From the NCBI GenBank assembly GCA_963703015.1, contig OY969779.1:496001-560000 (forward strand): a DNA stretch of 64,000 nucleotides, read 5' to 3'. Positions 1-9,290 of the stretch are shown here, in pieces. The first letter of the stretch is position 1; every line of letters begins with the position of its first letter. This DNA comes from Methanobacterium_B sp963703015 (lineage in GTDB: Archaea; Methanobacteriota; Methanobacteria; Methanobacteriales; Methanobacteriaceae). The translations under genes were made by a program, and so were the position numbers. Below the pieces are notes generated by a model. The model had not been told where the DNA came from and ran no database searches. It worked only from the letters and a program-made list of their open reading frames with translations.

Positions 1-528
1 AGCTTTTAGAACTGATTTTAATGGTGTTTTAAGTGCATTGGGTAAGTGGCCTGGACAAAGGTGTAAATGGCCATCAGCACCAGGAGTATATGTTTTTGAC
101 TTTCCAGTCATGCAGTCAAAATCAGTGGAACAGTGTGGACAAGTCCACTCATCATAACTGGCATTTTTAGGGGACCATTTTAAATCATGAGTTTTGCCTT
201 TACATGTTGTACTGTAACAAGTATTTTCCCACCAGATTTCTCCTTCTGTTCCATAAGGAGCTGATCCTCCACCTTGCTTGGTTCCATAATGATGAACACA
301 ATCCACATTAGATTCGTCATCAGCAACTGTTTTTGGATTGGAAACTTTAGCTGGAGCAACTATACCTTGGATAGTCCCCGAAACCGTGGGAACATTATCA
401 GTAGCATATATCTTATCTAATACCGTCCAAGGAGTTTCTGAGAGAATACCGTCCGATGTGTATTCCTCTTGTTTAAAGGTAGCACTAGAAGGATAACGTT
501 TTATTTTGTTTGGTTTAACTGTAGCCAT
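1..528 (-). CDS. Virion-associated zinc-binding protein, 3' end missing
   Basis: The frame starts at ATG 528 behind GGTGATTAA and stays open to the window edge, giving 176 residues with no stop. The second half is rich in Cys and His, with two CxxC-like pairs and an EWTC motif, which suggests one or two zinc ribbons. The segment with the pattern W-PK-(n)-EWTC-x2-C-x2-D-x2-C-x2-GK closely resembles the C-terminus of the chromosomal wall protein at 37913-38800. It lies directly downstream of the tape measure and one other tail gene, so a distal tail or adsorption role is inferred. The true C-terminus and any further domains lie outside the window. Confidence 0.7.
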   Translation of the reverse strand, partial: MATVKPNKIKRYPSSATFKQEEYTSDGILSETPWTVLDKIYATDNVPTVSGTIQGIVAPAKVSNPKTVADDESNVDCVHHYGTKQGGGSAPYGTEGEIWWENTCYSTTCKGKTHDLKWSPKNASYDEWTCPHCSTDFDCMTGKSKTYTPGADGHLHLCPGHLPNALKTPLKSVLKA

Positions 529-532
529 TTAA

Positions 533-1192
533 TCACCCTGATGGAATAATTCGTCGGAGTTCAAGTTTATTGCATATAGGTAAAACAGAAATAGATCCAT
601 TACCAGGACTTGGTAGTTTGATAAATCCATCAAGGGATCCATCAGCACCAGTATTAGCGATATTTGGAGAGGCCAAGTTCTGACCGGTTCGTGGCGAATC
701 ACCTTTATTCACATAAACACCGTTCACATTAAATTCTATGCCTTGATAATTGTTTGTAACGACATTAAATGTGATAAGAACTCCATCAGTGATTATGGTG
801 TTGATATCCAGTTCTTGATATTCATCTGAAAGAATTAATGGATTGCTACTATGAACAGCTACAATGTTTCCTAAATTGTCACGTTCTACTGTTTGAATTA
901 TAACAATTCCAGATCCTTGCACATAAACACTGTGCCATAAACTATCACCATTTTCAACTTCTACGATAGCCTTTTCTTCACGTAATCCTTCATTCACATC
1001 TTGACTAGCTGTAACAACATGAATCACAGTATCCCCAATAGGAGGTTTAATCCCGTCCTCTGATGAATCAATCTCAAAAAGTGTGGCGTTGAATGTATTG
1101 TAAAGTGTTGGATCATCGAATTGATCTGTGACAACATTTCCATCCACAATCCAACTTCCAGGATTTACTTGGTACTGTTCTATATCTGCCAT
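533..1192 (-). CDS. Putative tail protein downstream of tape measure
   Basis: A 219-residue protein whose ATG follows the tape measure stop immediately, with GGAGC just upstream, so the two are translationally coupled. It is acidic, predicted beta-rich, and has no signal peptide or membrane segment. The centre (about residues 85-150) has alternating hydrophobic strands like an immunoglobulin or jelly-roll fold. I recognise no named family. Position after the tape measure is where siphoviruses keep distal tail or baseplate proteins, and that is the only basis for the assignment. Confidence 0.6.
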   Translation of the reverse strand: MADIEQYQVNPGSWIVDGNVVTDQFDDPTLYNTFNATLFEIDSSEDGIKPPIGDTVIHVVTASQDVNEGLREEKAIVEVENGDSLWHSVYVQGSGIVIIQTVERDNLGNIVAVHSSNPLILSDEYQELDINTIITDGVLITFNVVTNNYQGIEFNVNGVYVNKGDSPRTGQNLASPNIANTGADGSLDGFIKLPSPGNGSISVLPICNKLELRRIIPSG

Positions 1193-4100
1193 TTAATATG
1201 CTCCAATTCTACGTTTTTTACCTGCTACTCTACGAGCTAATTCAATATTAAGTCTATTAATGACCTCATCTTTACTCATAAATCCATTAATAAAAGTAGG
1301 ATCATTAACAAGTTCTTCAAAGATTGCTGTGATTTCATCCTTATCCACATTAGCAGGTACATTTTTCATATCAATAACATGAACTAGCTCTAATTTTCCA
1401 CTAACAACAAAAGAATCATCACCATCTGAACCATAATTTGTATTTAACTCACCCATTGCATAGGATTTAAACGAACCTCCACCAGCTGCAGGAGCTGTAT
1501 ATCCTGAAACTTTTGGACTGGTCCATCCATAACCGTCTTGGAATGCTGTTGTATCGAATGTTTCTCCACCAATTACGGCCCATACATGAGGTATTCCATT
1601 CCAAGTTCCATGTTGCATGTATCCTCCAAGGCCAAATGCACCAGCCATGGCAAGCATGATGTTTGCTCCATCCCAACAGTTGAAACTTCCAGATTCGTAA
1701 ATTCCCCTTAGACTTCCGCCTTTACTGTTTGTGTAGAATTGATATGATGTTTTACCAATCATATTTTCAGTTATAGCTCTGAAAGCTTCTAAATTACCAG
1801 TAATTGGGAATGATGAATCTGTAAAACTTCCAACAGTTGTATTAAGACTTCCATAGGGAGTAAAATTAGGAATGTATGTATCTACTTTATCTATTATGTC
1901 GGAAGTGTTTGGTCTTAAATCAGTCCATCCCGCATATCCTGAGAAACATCCATTAGGATCTGTGCAAGGGAGAGGAATTCCCATATTTAATAATCTGATA
2001 TTTTCTTTGTTGCTTGTGTGACCTGCAAAGAATTTACCTGATGTTCCAGATATACTTGGAATTGATAACCGTCCAGTTGGTCTTGTCCTAACATCCATAC
2101 CGCCTAAGAATAATGCAGGATTTTGGATTTTGCCATAGAATGTTCCAATATTTGAAGATAAACTGTTAATATCAGAGTTCACATTTGTTTGAATTGTATT
2201 TGCAGCACTTGTTAGGCTGTCCTTCATGTTACTCCACGAAGTCTTAACGTTGGCCATGGAACTGGTTGTCTGTGATTTAAGGTTGCTAAGTGTCGATGTG
2301 GTTGTGTTTTGGATTTTCTGATATGTGGCTGTGTTATTATCAACTACTCCTTTAAGTGTTGTGGCCATGTTGTTCTTCATGGATGTGAGACTAGTTTTCT
2401 GAGTGTTCACCATGGAAGTCCAAGCTGAACCAGTATTAGTTTTTAATAAGTTGTACTGGCCTGTAACACTAGTAACATTAGCAGTTACAATTCCCTGTGC
2501 TGCAATTGTTTGAGCTTGTAAACCTGGAACATCTAAATTAACACCCGCACTTGAAACTGCTGAAGCTGTAACTGCTGCAGGTTGTGCAATTGTTTGAGTT
2601 GCAGGAATAGGTAATTTTGAAGGATCTGTAACATTGCTAAACATGTCTTTAGAACCTTCATCTACTCCTTGTTTAAGTTGAGTTCCAAGACCTTGAGCCC
2701 ATTTGTATAGATTACTATCAGTGATTGTAGAAAGTGGCCCTGCTTTTGGAGGACTGTGAGGGAATAAGTCACTCACTGTTTGAAGTGCACCTTTAAGTCC
2801 AGGTATAGAATCAACTATGGCATTCACAAAGTTTTGTATTGCATTTTGGCCCCACTGATACATCTGTCCAGGAAGACTTGTGAGATAAGATGCTATAGCC
2901 TGTACAATCTGACTACCTGCATTACCTGCAGAACTTGCTGCCTGACCTGCAAAGCTTACAATCTTTGCAACTGTATTTAATAAAAATATCCATGCCCGCC
3001 CAGGCAAACTAGTAATGAAGGATATGAATCTAGACACTAGTTGTGATCCGGCTTGTTGTGCATAAGCAACTGCTAAAGTTTTCCACATTAAAATCCTAGC
3101 AACAAGTAAATTTAGATACATCCATACCCTAGCAGGTAATATCATAAACCAAGATATAATAGCATTAACAAATCCAGTTGCAGCATTAAGGCCATACCTA
3201 ACTAAACTAAGGGCAAATCCCCCAATACCTAGAAGTACTGATGTTAAAATGCCCATGATCATAGTTTTAAATGCAGTCCAAATCATCTGCATGGCCTGAC
3301 CTGCAGAAATATTACCACTTACAAGATCTGCAAGGATGTTAATAAAAGTAGCAATGAATGTGATCATGGACATTATAGTCCCTGAGAATGTGGTCCAAAC
3401 ACTTGTGAAAACTCCAGATATAAAAGTAGCAACCATGACCAATATTGGATATAAAACATTCAAAACAGGAATTAAATCTGCACCTATTGCTCCAGCCACT
3501 ACAGAAATAACAGTCCATAATGAATGAAGTGTATCTGTAATTTGTTTAAATGCAATATTATTATTGGCTGCACCCTTATTAGATAATGCATTCCATAATT
3601 TATCCAAAGCCGCTATAATTGGACTCAATGCACTCATCAATCCATTCCAAGCAGCCATAAGGCCACCCATAATGTAAGCACCCAGTGCCTGTAATCCTCC
3701 CCACAATGCATTAACTGCATTTCTAACAGTTTCACTATGAGTATAAAGTTCATAGAAAATAGCAACAAGTGCAATGATTGCAATTACAACCAACATCACA
3801 GGGTTAGCATCCATAGCCACATTTAATGCCCACTGTGCAGCAGTTGCAACACCTGCAGCTACACTTTGCCCAATATATGACGCTGCACCAACAATTCTAC
3901 TTCCAGTACTAAGTTCTGTGGCAACAGTGTTTGCTTCCATTGCTCCAGTATGAGCCATGGCAGCACCAAGTGCAACTGCTGAAACTCCTGTTTCTGCTTC
4001 AAGTGCTGCTGCATTAATACCAGTTGCAGCTGCAGAGGCCATACTTGAAACCTTAGAAGCACTCTTACTTAAAATATTTCCTTCAGTTGCAGCTGTATTT

Positions 4101-5509
4101 ACACCCAAAGATCCAGTTTCTGCACTATTTGCAAGTATATTTGTTGATGTTGCTGTGGCCATGGTGGCTTTCATGGTAACTAAACCAGCACCCATGGTAA
4201 TAACACCACTTACAGCCCCACCAAATGAAGCTAAAGGTGCTATTATCCCTGAGTATTCGGAAGATAATTTAGAAATTTCAGCCTGGGCCTTCTGCATAAT
4301 TGTGCTATGATCTTCCATTACCTTTCTGTTAGATTCCAGTTTACCACTGTATGCTGCAGTTGCTTGACTTGCATTTTCTAAAGATCCAGGTTGCATTCCT
4401 AACTGCTGTTCAAGTACAGTTAAATCTCCATTAGATGCTTTTATTGCATCATTCAATCCACTGTAAGCAGCTCGGCCACCACCAAATTTCTTAGTTGCAG
4501 CAGAAATTAAAACAGCTGTTTGGTCTATATTTAAACCCATCGAATGGAATGTACTGTCATATTTGGCCATCCAATCAATGTAAGTTTGGAAACCTCCCAC
4601 CATGTTTGCATTTGCATAAGCAATTGCATTATATGATGCAGGGATATTATTCATATCCATTCCCATTGCAACCATTGAATTTGAGAATCTTACAACTTGA
4701 TCATCTGCAACACCAGTTCCCACTTGTATGGTGTTAAATGCTCTTGCTCCACGTGTAAGAGAATCTTCGGAAGTTAAACCAATTTGTTTTAAAGTTCTTA
4801 CATAGGCGATAGCGTCCTGTTCGGGAAATGTAGCACTAACCAAAGACCCAATCATGGCCTTAACCTGTTCAACAGGCATTTTCACAGAAGACATTTTAAC
4901 AAATGTTGCATCAGTAGCACTTGCTTGCTGTGCTGTACCTTCCAATCCTGCAGTTAATGCTCCTACTGCTGCAGTTGCAACGCCTGCCCCAATTGCAGCT
5001 TCAGCACTATTACTTGAAGTTGAATTACCTACTTCATCAGCTTTGTCTGCTGCATCTTCTGCAGAATCAGCGGCCTCATCAAAACTTGCACCTAACGCGT
5101 CAGCTGCACTTGCTGCTTCATCAATTGCTTGGGAACTTATACTACCTACTGCTGAAGCTGCTTCATCTCCAGCTGTTGAAGCGTTATTAAGAGATGCAAT
5201 AAGTTCTTCGTCAGAACCATATACATCATCCAATACAGATGAAAGTTCGTCAAAATCGGAACTTAATCCTTCAACACTACTTGCTGCCTCATCTGCTGCA
5301 CTTGAAACAGAATCTATACCTGAACCATCTACAGATTCAGCTGCTGTTTCTACATTTTCTGCAGCATTACCTACTGAATCCAAACCATTTGCCGCAGATT
5401 CGGAGGCACTTTCAATTGTACCTAATGATGATTCAGCATTACTGGCCATGTCAGACATGGGCCCCGATACATTATCAAGTAGGTTGAATGCTATTTCAGT
5501 TAAACCCAT
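1193..5509 (-). CDS. Tape measure protein with C-terminal PeiW-like peptidase domain
   Basis: A 1438-residue protein. Residues 1-180 are an Ala/Ser/Glu-rich helical region. Residues about 180-450 look like a phage tail tape measure core, and residues about 570-830 hold several long hydrophobic helices typical of tape measures. Residues 1000-1150 are Thr/Ser-rich with coiled-coil character. The C-terminal 200 residues carry a transglutaminase-fold cysteine peptidase signature: Cys1278 in NCWD, His1308 in PHVWA and Asp1319 in FDTTA. This Cys-His-Asp order is that of pseudomurein endoisopeptidases PeiW/PeiP (C71 type). A role in setting tail length and in local wall cutting during DNA entry is inferred. 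The start is ATG 5509 behind AGGAG. Confidence 0.9.
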   Translation of the reverse strand: MGLTEIAFNLLDNVSGPMSDMASNAESSLGTIESASESAANGLDSVGNAAENVETAAESVDGSGIDSVSSAADEAASSVEGLSSDFDELSSVLDDVYGSDEELIASLNNASTAGDEAASAVGSISSQAIDEAASAADALGASFDEAADSAEDAADKADEVGNSTSSNSAEAAIGAGVATAAVGALTAGLEGTAQQASATDATFVKMSSVKMPVEQVKAMIGSLVSATFPEQDAIAYVRTLKQIGLTSEDSLTRGARAFNTIQVGTGVADDQVVRFSNSMVAMGMDMNNIPASYNAIAYANANMVGGFQTYIDWMAKYDSTFHSMGLNIDQTAVLISAATKKFGGGRAAYSGLNDAIKASNGDLTVLEQQLGMQPGSLENASQATAAYSGKLESNRKVMEDHSTIMQKAQAEISKLSSEYSGIIAPLASFGGAVSGVITMGAGLVTMKATMATATSTNILANSAETGSLGVNTAATEGNILSKSASKVSSMASAAATGINAAALEAETGVSAVALGAAMAHTGAMEANTVATELSTGSRIVGAASYIGQSVAAGVATAAQWALNVAMDANPVMLVVIAIIALVAIFYELYTHSETVRNAVNALWGGLQALGAYIMGGLMAAWNGLMSALSPIIAALDKLWNALSNKGAANNNIAFKQITDTLHSLWTVISVVAGAIGADLIPVLNVLYPILVMVATFISGVFTSVWTTFSGTIMSMITFIATFINILADLVSGNISAGQAMQMIWTAFKTMIMGILTSVLLGIGGFALSLVRYGLNAATGFVNAIISWFMILPARVWMYLNLLVARILMWKTLAVAYAQQAGSQLVSRFISFITSLPGRAWIFLLNTVAKIVSFAGQAASSAGNAGSQIVQAIASYLTSLPGQMYQWGQNAIQNFVNAIVDSIPGLKGALQTVSDLFPHSPPKAGPLSTITDSNLYKWAQGLGTQLKQGVDEGSKDMFSNVTDPSKLPIPATQTIAQPAAVTASAVSSAGVNLDVPGLQAQTIAAQGIVTANVTSVTGQYNLLKTNTGSAWTSMVNTQKTSLTSMKNNMATTLKGVVDNNTATYQKIQNTTTSTLSNLKSQTTSSMANVKTSWSNMKDSLTSAANTIQTNVNSDINSLSSNIGTFYGKIQNPALFLGGMDVRTRPTGRLSIPSISGTSGKFFAGHTSNKENIRLLNMGIPLPCTDPNGCFSGYAGWTDLRPNTSDIIDKVDTYIPNFTPYGSLNTTVGSFTDSSFPITGNLEAFRAITENMIGKTSYQFYTNSKGGSLRGIYESGSFNCWDGANIMLAMAGAFGLGGYMQHGTWNGIPHVWAVIGGETFDTTAFQDGYGWTSPKVSGYTAPAAGGGSFKSYAMGELNTNYGSDGDDSFVVSGKLELVHVIDMKNVPANVDKDEITAIFEELVNDPTFINGFMSKDEVINRLNIELARRVAGKKRRIGAY

Positions 5510-5520
5510 TAGAATAAACT

Positions 5521-5543
5521 CCTTTTACTAATAAGGACTGTTA
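5521..5543 (-). repeat. Leader repeat copy 1 (upstream of tape measure)
   Basis: On the minus strand this reads AACAGTCCTTATTAGTAAAA followed by GGAG, just before the tape measure ATG. Copies with only one or two differences lie upstream of the genes starting at 19374 and 21543. It sits at the transcript or leader position each time, so a shared 5' leader, initiator or operator is likely. Confidence 0.7.
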
Positions 5544-5600
5544 TAAAATTGATAAGAATAAGAATTAATAATTAAAATAAATTAAGGAAAAATAAAAAAA

Positions 5601-6101
5601 TTAAGGTATAGGTGGTGTTTGTTTAATTGTTAAACTGTTTTTAACAATATTATATGCACTTGATGTGTCGGAATCAAAATTTAAGTTTAATAATACTTTA
5701 TAATTGCCACTAGTTGCTCCCGTATCAACATAAGCGTCTATGGTATTTTCATATGATTCTACAGCTTTTTTTCCTGCAATTGTGGTAGAAGTACCTATAT
5801 TAAATATGTCATTATATGTTGAAGGATTTGCACCAAAACTTGATATTTCTCCTATAAAATCAGATCCCTTATACAATTGTATGTCTAAAGTTTTATCTGT
5901 TGAATTATCAGTAATTGTTAGTCCATCAGGTTTAGTAAATGAGATATATTTATTTTCAAAAATATTGTTGTTTGCAGTTGGTGATACTTGGGTTGAGTTT
6001 TGTTGTGTATTTGTATCATTTACTTTTGGAGCTGTACATCCTGAAAGGGCCACAATTCCTATTACTAAAATTATAACTAAAATTAAGTTATTTGATTTCA
6101 A
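5601..6101 (-). CDS. Provirus-encoded lipoprotein
   Basis: A 166-residue protein with a textbook lipoprotein signal: a basic start, a hydrophobic stretch, then the lipobox LSGC with Cys22. A Thr/Asn/Gln-rich linker (about 25-50) follows, then a compact domain resembling the PsbP-like lipoproteins common in Methanobacterium. The start is TTG 6101 behind GGGAGGG at good spacing. It sits between the tail chaperones and the tape measure but is exported, so it is unlikely to be structural. A moron gene altering the host surface, for example superinfection exclusion, is inferred only. Confidence 0.75.
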   Translation of the reverse strand: MKSNNLILVIILVIGIVALSGCTAPKVNDTNTQQNSTQVSPTANNNIFENKYISFTKPDGLTITDNSTDKTLDIQLYKGSDFIGEISSFGANPSTYNDIFNIGTSTTIAGKKAVESYENTIDAYVDTGATSGNYKVLLNLNFDSDTSSAYNIVKNSLTIKQTPPIP

Positions 6102-6152
6102 TCATTATCCCTCCCAATATTATAAAGTGAATAATAATTTAACAAAAATTAG

Positions 6153-6398
6153 TTATAATTTTTTCCTTTTAATTTTCCTTGGATCTTTAAGTTTAGATTT
6201 GGCCCTATCACGTACTCCTCCACGTGGCCGTCTTGTGGATTTTCCACCATGGAGTTGGATCTGAAAATCTCGCTCTTCATCTACATATTCCACTAGTGCC
6301 AGGTTAAGAAATGCTCGTTGGTATTCTGTTAAATCTCGTTGATTGGTAGCATTGGGGGATATTGGTGTCCCCATGAAATGCAATCTAGCTAGCATCAC
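6153..6398 (-). CDS. Tail assembly chaperone, distal reading frame (GT-like)
   Basis: An 81-residue basic protein ending in a Lys/Arg-rich tail. It overlaps the preceding gene by 14 bases in another frame. The start may be GTG 6398 or ATG 6395. Position between tail tube and tape measure, small size and overlap with an upstream acidic partner match the lambda G/GT chaperone pair. The second frame stays open about 35 bases upstream of the start, so synthesis by frameshifting as a fusion is possible, though plain coupling is equally compatible. Confidence 0.55.
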   Translation of the reverse strand: MMLARLHFMGTPISPNATNQRDLTEYQRAFLNLALVEYVDEERDFQIQLHGGKSTRRPRGGVRDRAKSKLKDPRKIKRKKL

Positions 6399-6858
6399 TC
6401 CCTCGTTGCTTCTTACGAAACTGTTTAAGAGTGTCTAAATCATTTTCTTTGAAATTACTTATATCCATAATAAACCCAAATAGATCATTTAAAAGATCCT
6501 TTGAAAAGGTGGCCATAACCCTATTTGTAGCTCCTGTACTGAGTTCAATAGCTTTATATTTTGTGTTATATTCATTTTTAATCTGATCTGCATAATTAAT
6601 ATCTGTTTTAATCTTCTGATTTTGTACAATCTCATCTTCCAGTTCTTCTTCAGCCTTTTCCATTTCTTCCTTAGTCATTCCTTTTTCTAAGTTTAAAGTT
6701 CCTTTCATGGATCCTTTCTCTAGAATTTGTAATTCTCTTAAATTTCCACCATTTAACACTTTACATTTAAGTATGTCTGGCAATTCTGGATGATTAAAGT
6801 CCTCACGTCTCTCATCGCCTTCTGTTAATTGTCTAAATACGTCTGCATTACCCTTCAT
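6385..6858 (-). CDS. Tail assembly chaperone (G-like)
   Basis: A 157-residue, highly charged helical protein directly downstream of the tail tube gene and upstream of the overlapping 81-residue frame. Siphoviruses place the tail assembly chaperone here. The middle (about 60-100) is a Glu/Lys-rich coiled coil. The start ATG 6858 has GAGGT upstream. The assignment rests on position and the overlapping partner, not on a recognised domain. Confidence 0.6.
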   Translation of the reverse strand: MKGNADVFRQLTEGDERREDFNHPELPDILKCKVLNGGNLRELQILEKGSMKGTLNLEKGMTKEEMEKAEEELEDEIVQNQKIKTDINYADQIKNEYNTKYKAIELSTGATNRVMATFSKDLLNDLFGFIMDISNFKENDLDTLKQFRKKQRGSDAS

Positions 6859-6904
6859 AGTTTAACCTCGTGTATGAAATTTTAATTAAAAAAATAGAAA
6901 GAAT

Positions 6905-7909
6905 TTAAGTTGTTAGTTTATATTCTGGTTCGTAATTCAAGATTGTGATAAGTATTGGACTGTCCACAATTGTAGTTCCATCTGCTAGGGTTATATTTGT
7001 GGATTCAACTCCAAAGGCATATTCGGGTTCTCGTGGATCTGCACCTTTAATGTCACTTGGAGCTTTAGCATAGTAACATTTTGGATATTTAAACTTCATT
7101 GATCCAAAGTCACCAGAATTATAGTTCTCTTCAACCTCAAATGGAGTATGTGGATTGTTGGAAGGCCCATTTGGTCCGCCCCAAAATTCTTGTAATGCAT
7201 CTGAAGTATCATCACTTCTCTTAATTGCCAGATCTATTTTTCCATTTCCTGCACGGAATTTATAAGGGAATCTACTACCTTGGCCTTGTCCATCATCTGC
7301 TTTCATTCCATTATCAAAATCAAGCCCTACACTTTTCACGTCTGGTGAATAATCAACTGTGTCAATCTTCACTGTGTGGTTATAAAATGCTAATGGGAAT
7401 ATATCTTCATCAGGTTCGTTTAATGTAGTTCTTAATGGAGCAGGTTTATCTTTCTGAGCTATTACATCAAGTTTACCAGTAAGTAATTCGTTGTCGATGT
7501 TTAAGCTAATTTTGTTTATTGTGCATCCTAAAATTACATGTTCAAAAGTATCTTTTCCAATTCTTGCTGTGAATGATTTAAGAATATTCCCCGGTGTGGT
7601 ATAAAATTCATGAATGTTAGGTTCACCTGTGGCTCCTGTCGTGAATTTATAGCCCCCTAAAACCCATTTTAAAAACCATCCCAAAGTATTTACATCTGCA
7701 GTATAATCCATAGGACCGGCCACACTGTAAAATCCCGGTACGTGCTTTTTCTGGAATCTACTCAAGGTAGGAACAGCAATGTTTGGATCATCTGGTACAT
7801 CAATACCACAGCTTCCAAGGCCATCTACTAAATCAAAGGCCATAGGCACAGCTGCTTCTGTTCCAAACGATGCTTCCTCTTTAACTCCTACATATCTATC
7901 GCTTGTCAT
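6905..7909 (-). CDS. Major tail tube protein
   Basis: A 334-residue protein starting SDRYVGVKEEASFGT, an opening very typical of phage tail tube proteins. Beta-strand patterns continue through the tube-like domain, with a Gly-Trp-Phe-rich segment near residues 65-90. It sits between the connector genes and the tail chaperones, the canonical place for the tube subunit. The start is ATG 7909 with GGAG upstream. It would polymerise around the tape measure encoded further downstream. Confidence 0.8.
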   Translation of the reverse strand: MTSDRYVGVKEEASFGTEAAVPMAFDLVDGLGSCGIDVPDDPNIAVPTLSRFQKKHVPGFYSVAGPMDYTADVNTLGWFLKWVLGGYKFTTGATGEPNIHEFYTTPGNILKSFTARIGKDTFEHVILGCTINKISLNIDNELLTGKLDVIAQKDKPAPLRTTLNEPDEDIFPLAFYNHTVKIDTVDYSPDVKSVGLDFDNGMKADDGQGQGSRFPYKFRAGNGKIDLAIKRSDDTSDALQEFWGGPNGPSNNPHTPFEVEENYNSGDFGSMKFKYPKCYYAKAPSDIKGADPREPEYAFGVESTNITLADGTTIVDSPILITILNYEPEYKLTT

Positions 7910-7934
7910 AAATTATTCTCCTAAAATTTATTAA

Positions 7935-8390
7935 TTAACGTCTCCATCTCACATCATGCTCAAAAGTAAAAATAGAACTTGTCTGTAACTGTTTGCCCAC
8001 TAATTCGGGTTTTATAATGTGATCAATAATCTTAGTATTTCTTACAGTTCCATTCAGGGTGATCCAATTTTCATTCTCTTCAAAATAACTGCCTATTAAA
8101 ATTGTGTTATTGACGATAAAATCATGAACTTCTGTTCGTGTTCCTTTTGCTATTAATCCTACAACAGTTTTAACAGTTTTTGGACGATTTCGGTCACTCA
8201 TTGGAAGTTCTGTAGGAAATATTAATTTTGCAAAATTCACTGTTGCAATGTTACCACTGAAATTTTTATAGTCCTCAGGAAATCCACGTAACACCTCATT
8301 AAATAGTGCAGTGTCTTTGAGTAAGTTAGAAAATTCAATAGGTACATTGAGAATTTTAGACCATAACTGGTTTAGTTCTGGATCTGCCAT
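7935..8390 (-). CDS. Putative tail terminator protein
   Basis: A 151-residue protein located between the gp10-like connector and the tail tube gene, where tail terminator (tail completion) proteins are found. It has alternating hydrophobic and charged segments and a basic C-terminus ending in Arg-Arg. I see no diagnostic motif, so the call is from gene order. The ATG 8390 follows GGAGGCAGAGC. Confidence 0.5.
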   Translation of the reverse strand: MADPELNQLWSKILNVPIEFSNLLKDTALFNEVLRGFPEDYKNFSGNIATVNFAKLIFPTELPMSDRNRPKTVKTVVGLIAKGTRTEVHDFIVNNTILIGSYFEENENWITLNGTVRNTKIIDHIIKPELVGKQLQTSSIFTFEHDVRWRR

Positions 8391-8402
8391 GCTCTGCCTC
8401 CA

Positions 8403-8822
8403 TTAAGTATCAATATCGTTGCACCAATTCTCAAATTGCTGTACCATGTCTTCAATGTCTGGTTGTGTTTTATCTTCACCACGTTGTAAGAAATCGTTTC
8501 CAGGATAATCTCTGCTAACTCCTTCAAGAATTACAAAAAGAGCATAAGGTGACACACCTTCATCTGGTGCAATAATCCAACTTAGATTACCATTATCAAT
8601 AGCACGTATTCCAGCTGCTAAGTTTCCAGTGAGTTTAGGATTCTTTTGTTTTGAAATACTTGTTGCTAAATCGTGAGGTGATTCATCTTGAACATTTGCA
8701 ACAAGTTTATCAGTGATATCTATACCTAGGCCCATCAACTCATCTGGCACTTCATCAGCTTTATTTTGAAGAGCATTGAAAAGAGCATCGGTAGGTAATA
8801 TGGCTTCTAAACTGTCACCCAT
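8403..8822 (-). CDS. HK97 gp10-like head-tail connector
   Basis: A 139-residue protein with helices flanking a central LTGNLAAGI segment, reminiscent of gp10/tail completion proteins, which often carry a (T/S)GxLRxSI motif. I chose ATG 8822 because GGTGATTTCT lies just before it; a GTG four codons earlier is the alternative. It sits between the head-tail adaptor and tail terminator candidates. Confidence 0.55.
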   Translation of the reverse strand: MGDSLEAILPTDALFNALQNKADEVPDELMGLGIDITDKLVANVQDESPHDLATSISKQKNPKLTGNLAAGIRAIDNGNLSWIIAPDEGVSPYALFVILEGVSRDYPGNDFLQRGEDKTQPDIEDMVQQFENWCNDIDT

Positions 8823-8827
8823 AGAAA

Positions 8828-9265
8828 TCACCAATAAAATCTATGATGCGGTAATGATGTTTGACTAACAGAATAAGGATTTGGCCCTATAGCAGTTCCA
8901 TTTTCAGCTAGTTTTTTAAGTTCTAAGTTAATGTAACTTGTTAAAAATTTATCTGCTTCATTGAGATAGAATTCAGCTTTTTTGTTTTCATCTTCACCAC
9001 TGTTAAATGGAGGTTGCAAACCAAATGCTATGGCATAGTTAATTGCTGCATATTTAATTGATTTTGGAAAATCTTCAGGATCTGGAAGTGGTAATTGTGC
9101 TTCAAGAATTGCTGTTTCGATATATCCATCTGCAGATTTTAGAACTGCTACAATTACATCATCTTTTGCTGAATTGTGTTCTAAGTTAATCTGAAGTTTA
9201 ACATCACCAAAATCACCATAGATCCAAGTTTTTTCCGGTACTGGATCAGGCTCTGGATCTGCCAT
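8828..9265 (-). CDS. Putative head-tail adaptor
   Basis: A 145-residue protein with helical segments around residues 55-115 and a long acidic N-terminus. Its place right after the capsid and decoration genes, and before the gp10-like gene, fits the head-tail adaptor (gp6-like) position. ATG 9265 is preceded by GGAGGTGTAGGCC. The function comes from synteny only. Confidence 0.5.
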   Translation of the reverse strand: MADPEPDPVPEKTWIYGDFGDVKLQINLEHNSAKDDVIVAVLKSADGYIETAILEAQLPLPDPEDFPKSIKYAAINYAIAFGLQPPFNSGEDENKKAEFYLNEADKFLTSYINLELKKLAENGTAIGPNPYSVSQTSLPHHRFYW

Positions 9266-9290
9266 GGCCTACACCTCCAAAAAAATAGTT

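Noticed and set aside
3957..4310. 117-codon plus-strand frame
   Set aside because: Same antisense effect within the tape measure gene; the composition is a mirror of the coding strand.
4854..5531. 225-codon open frame on the plus strand inside the tape measure gene
   Set aside because: It is the antisense of the Ala/Ser/Glu-rich coding region, whose codon bias leaves the opposite strand open. No ribosome binding site or plausible protein composition.
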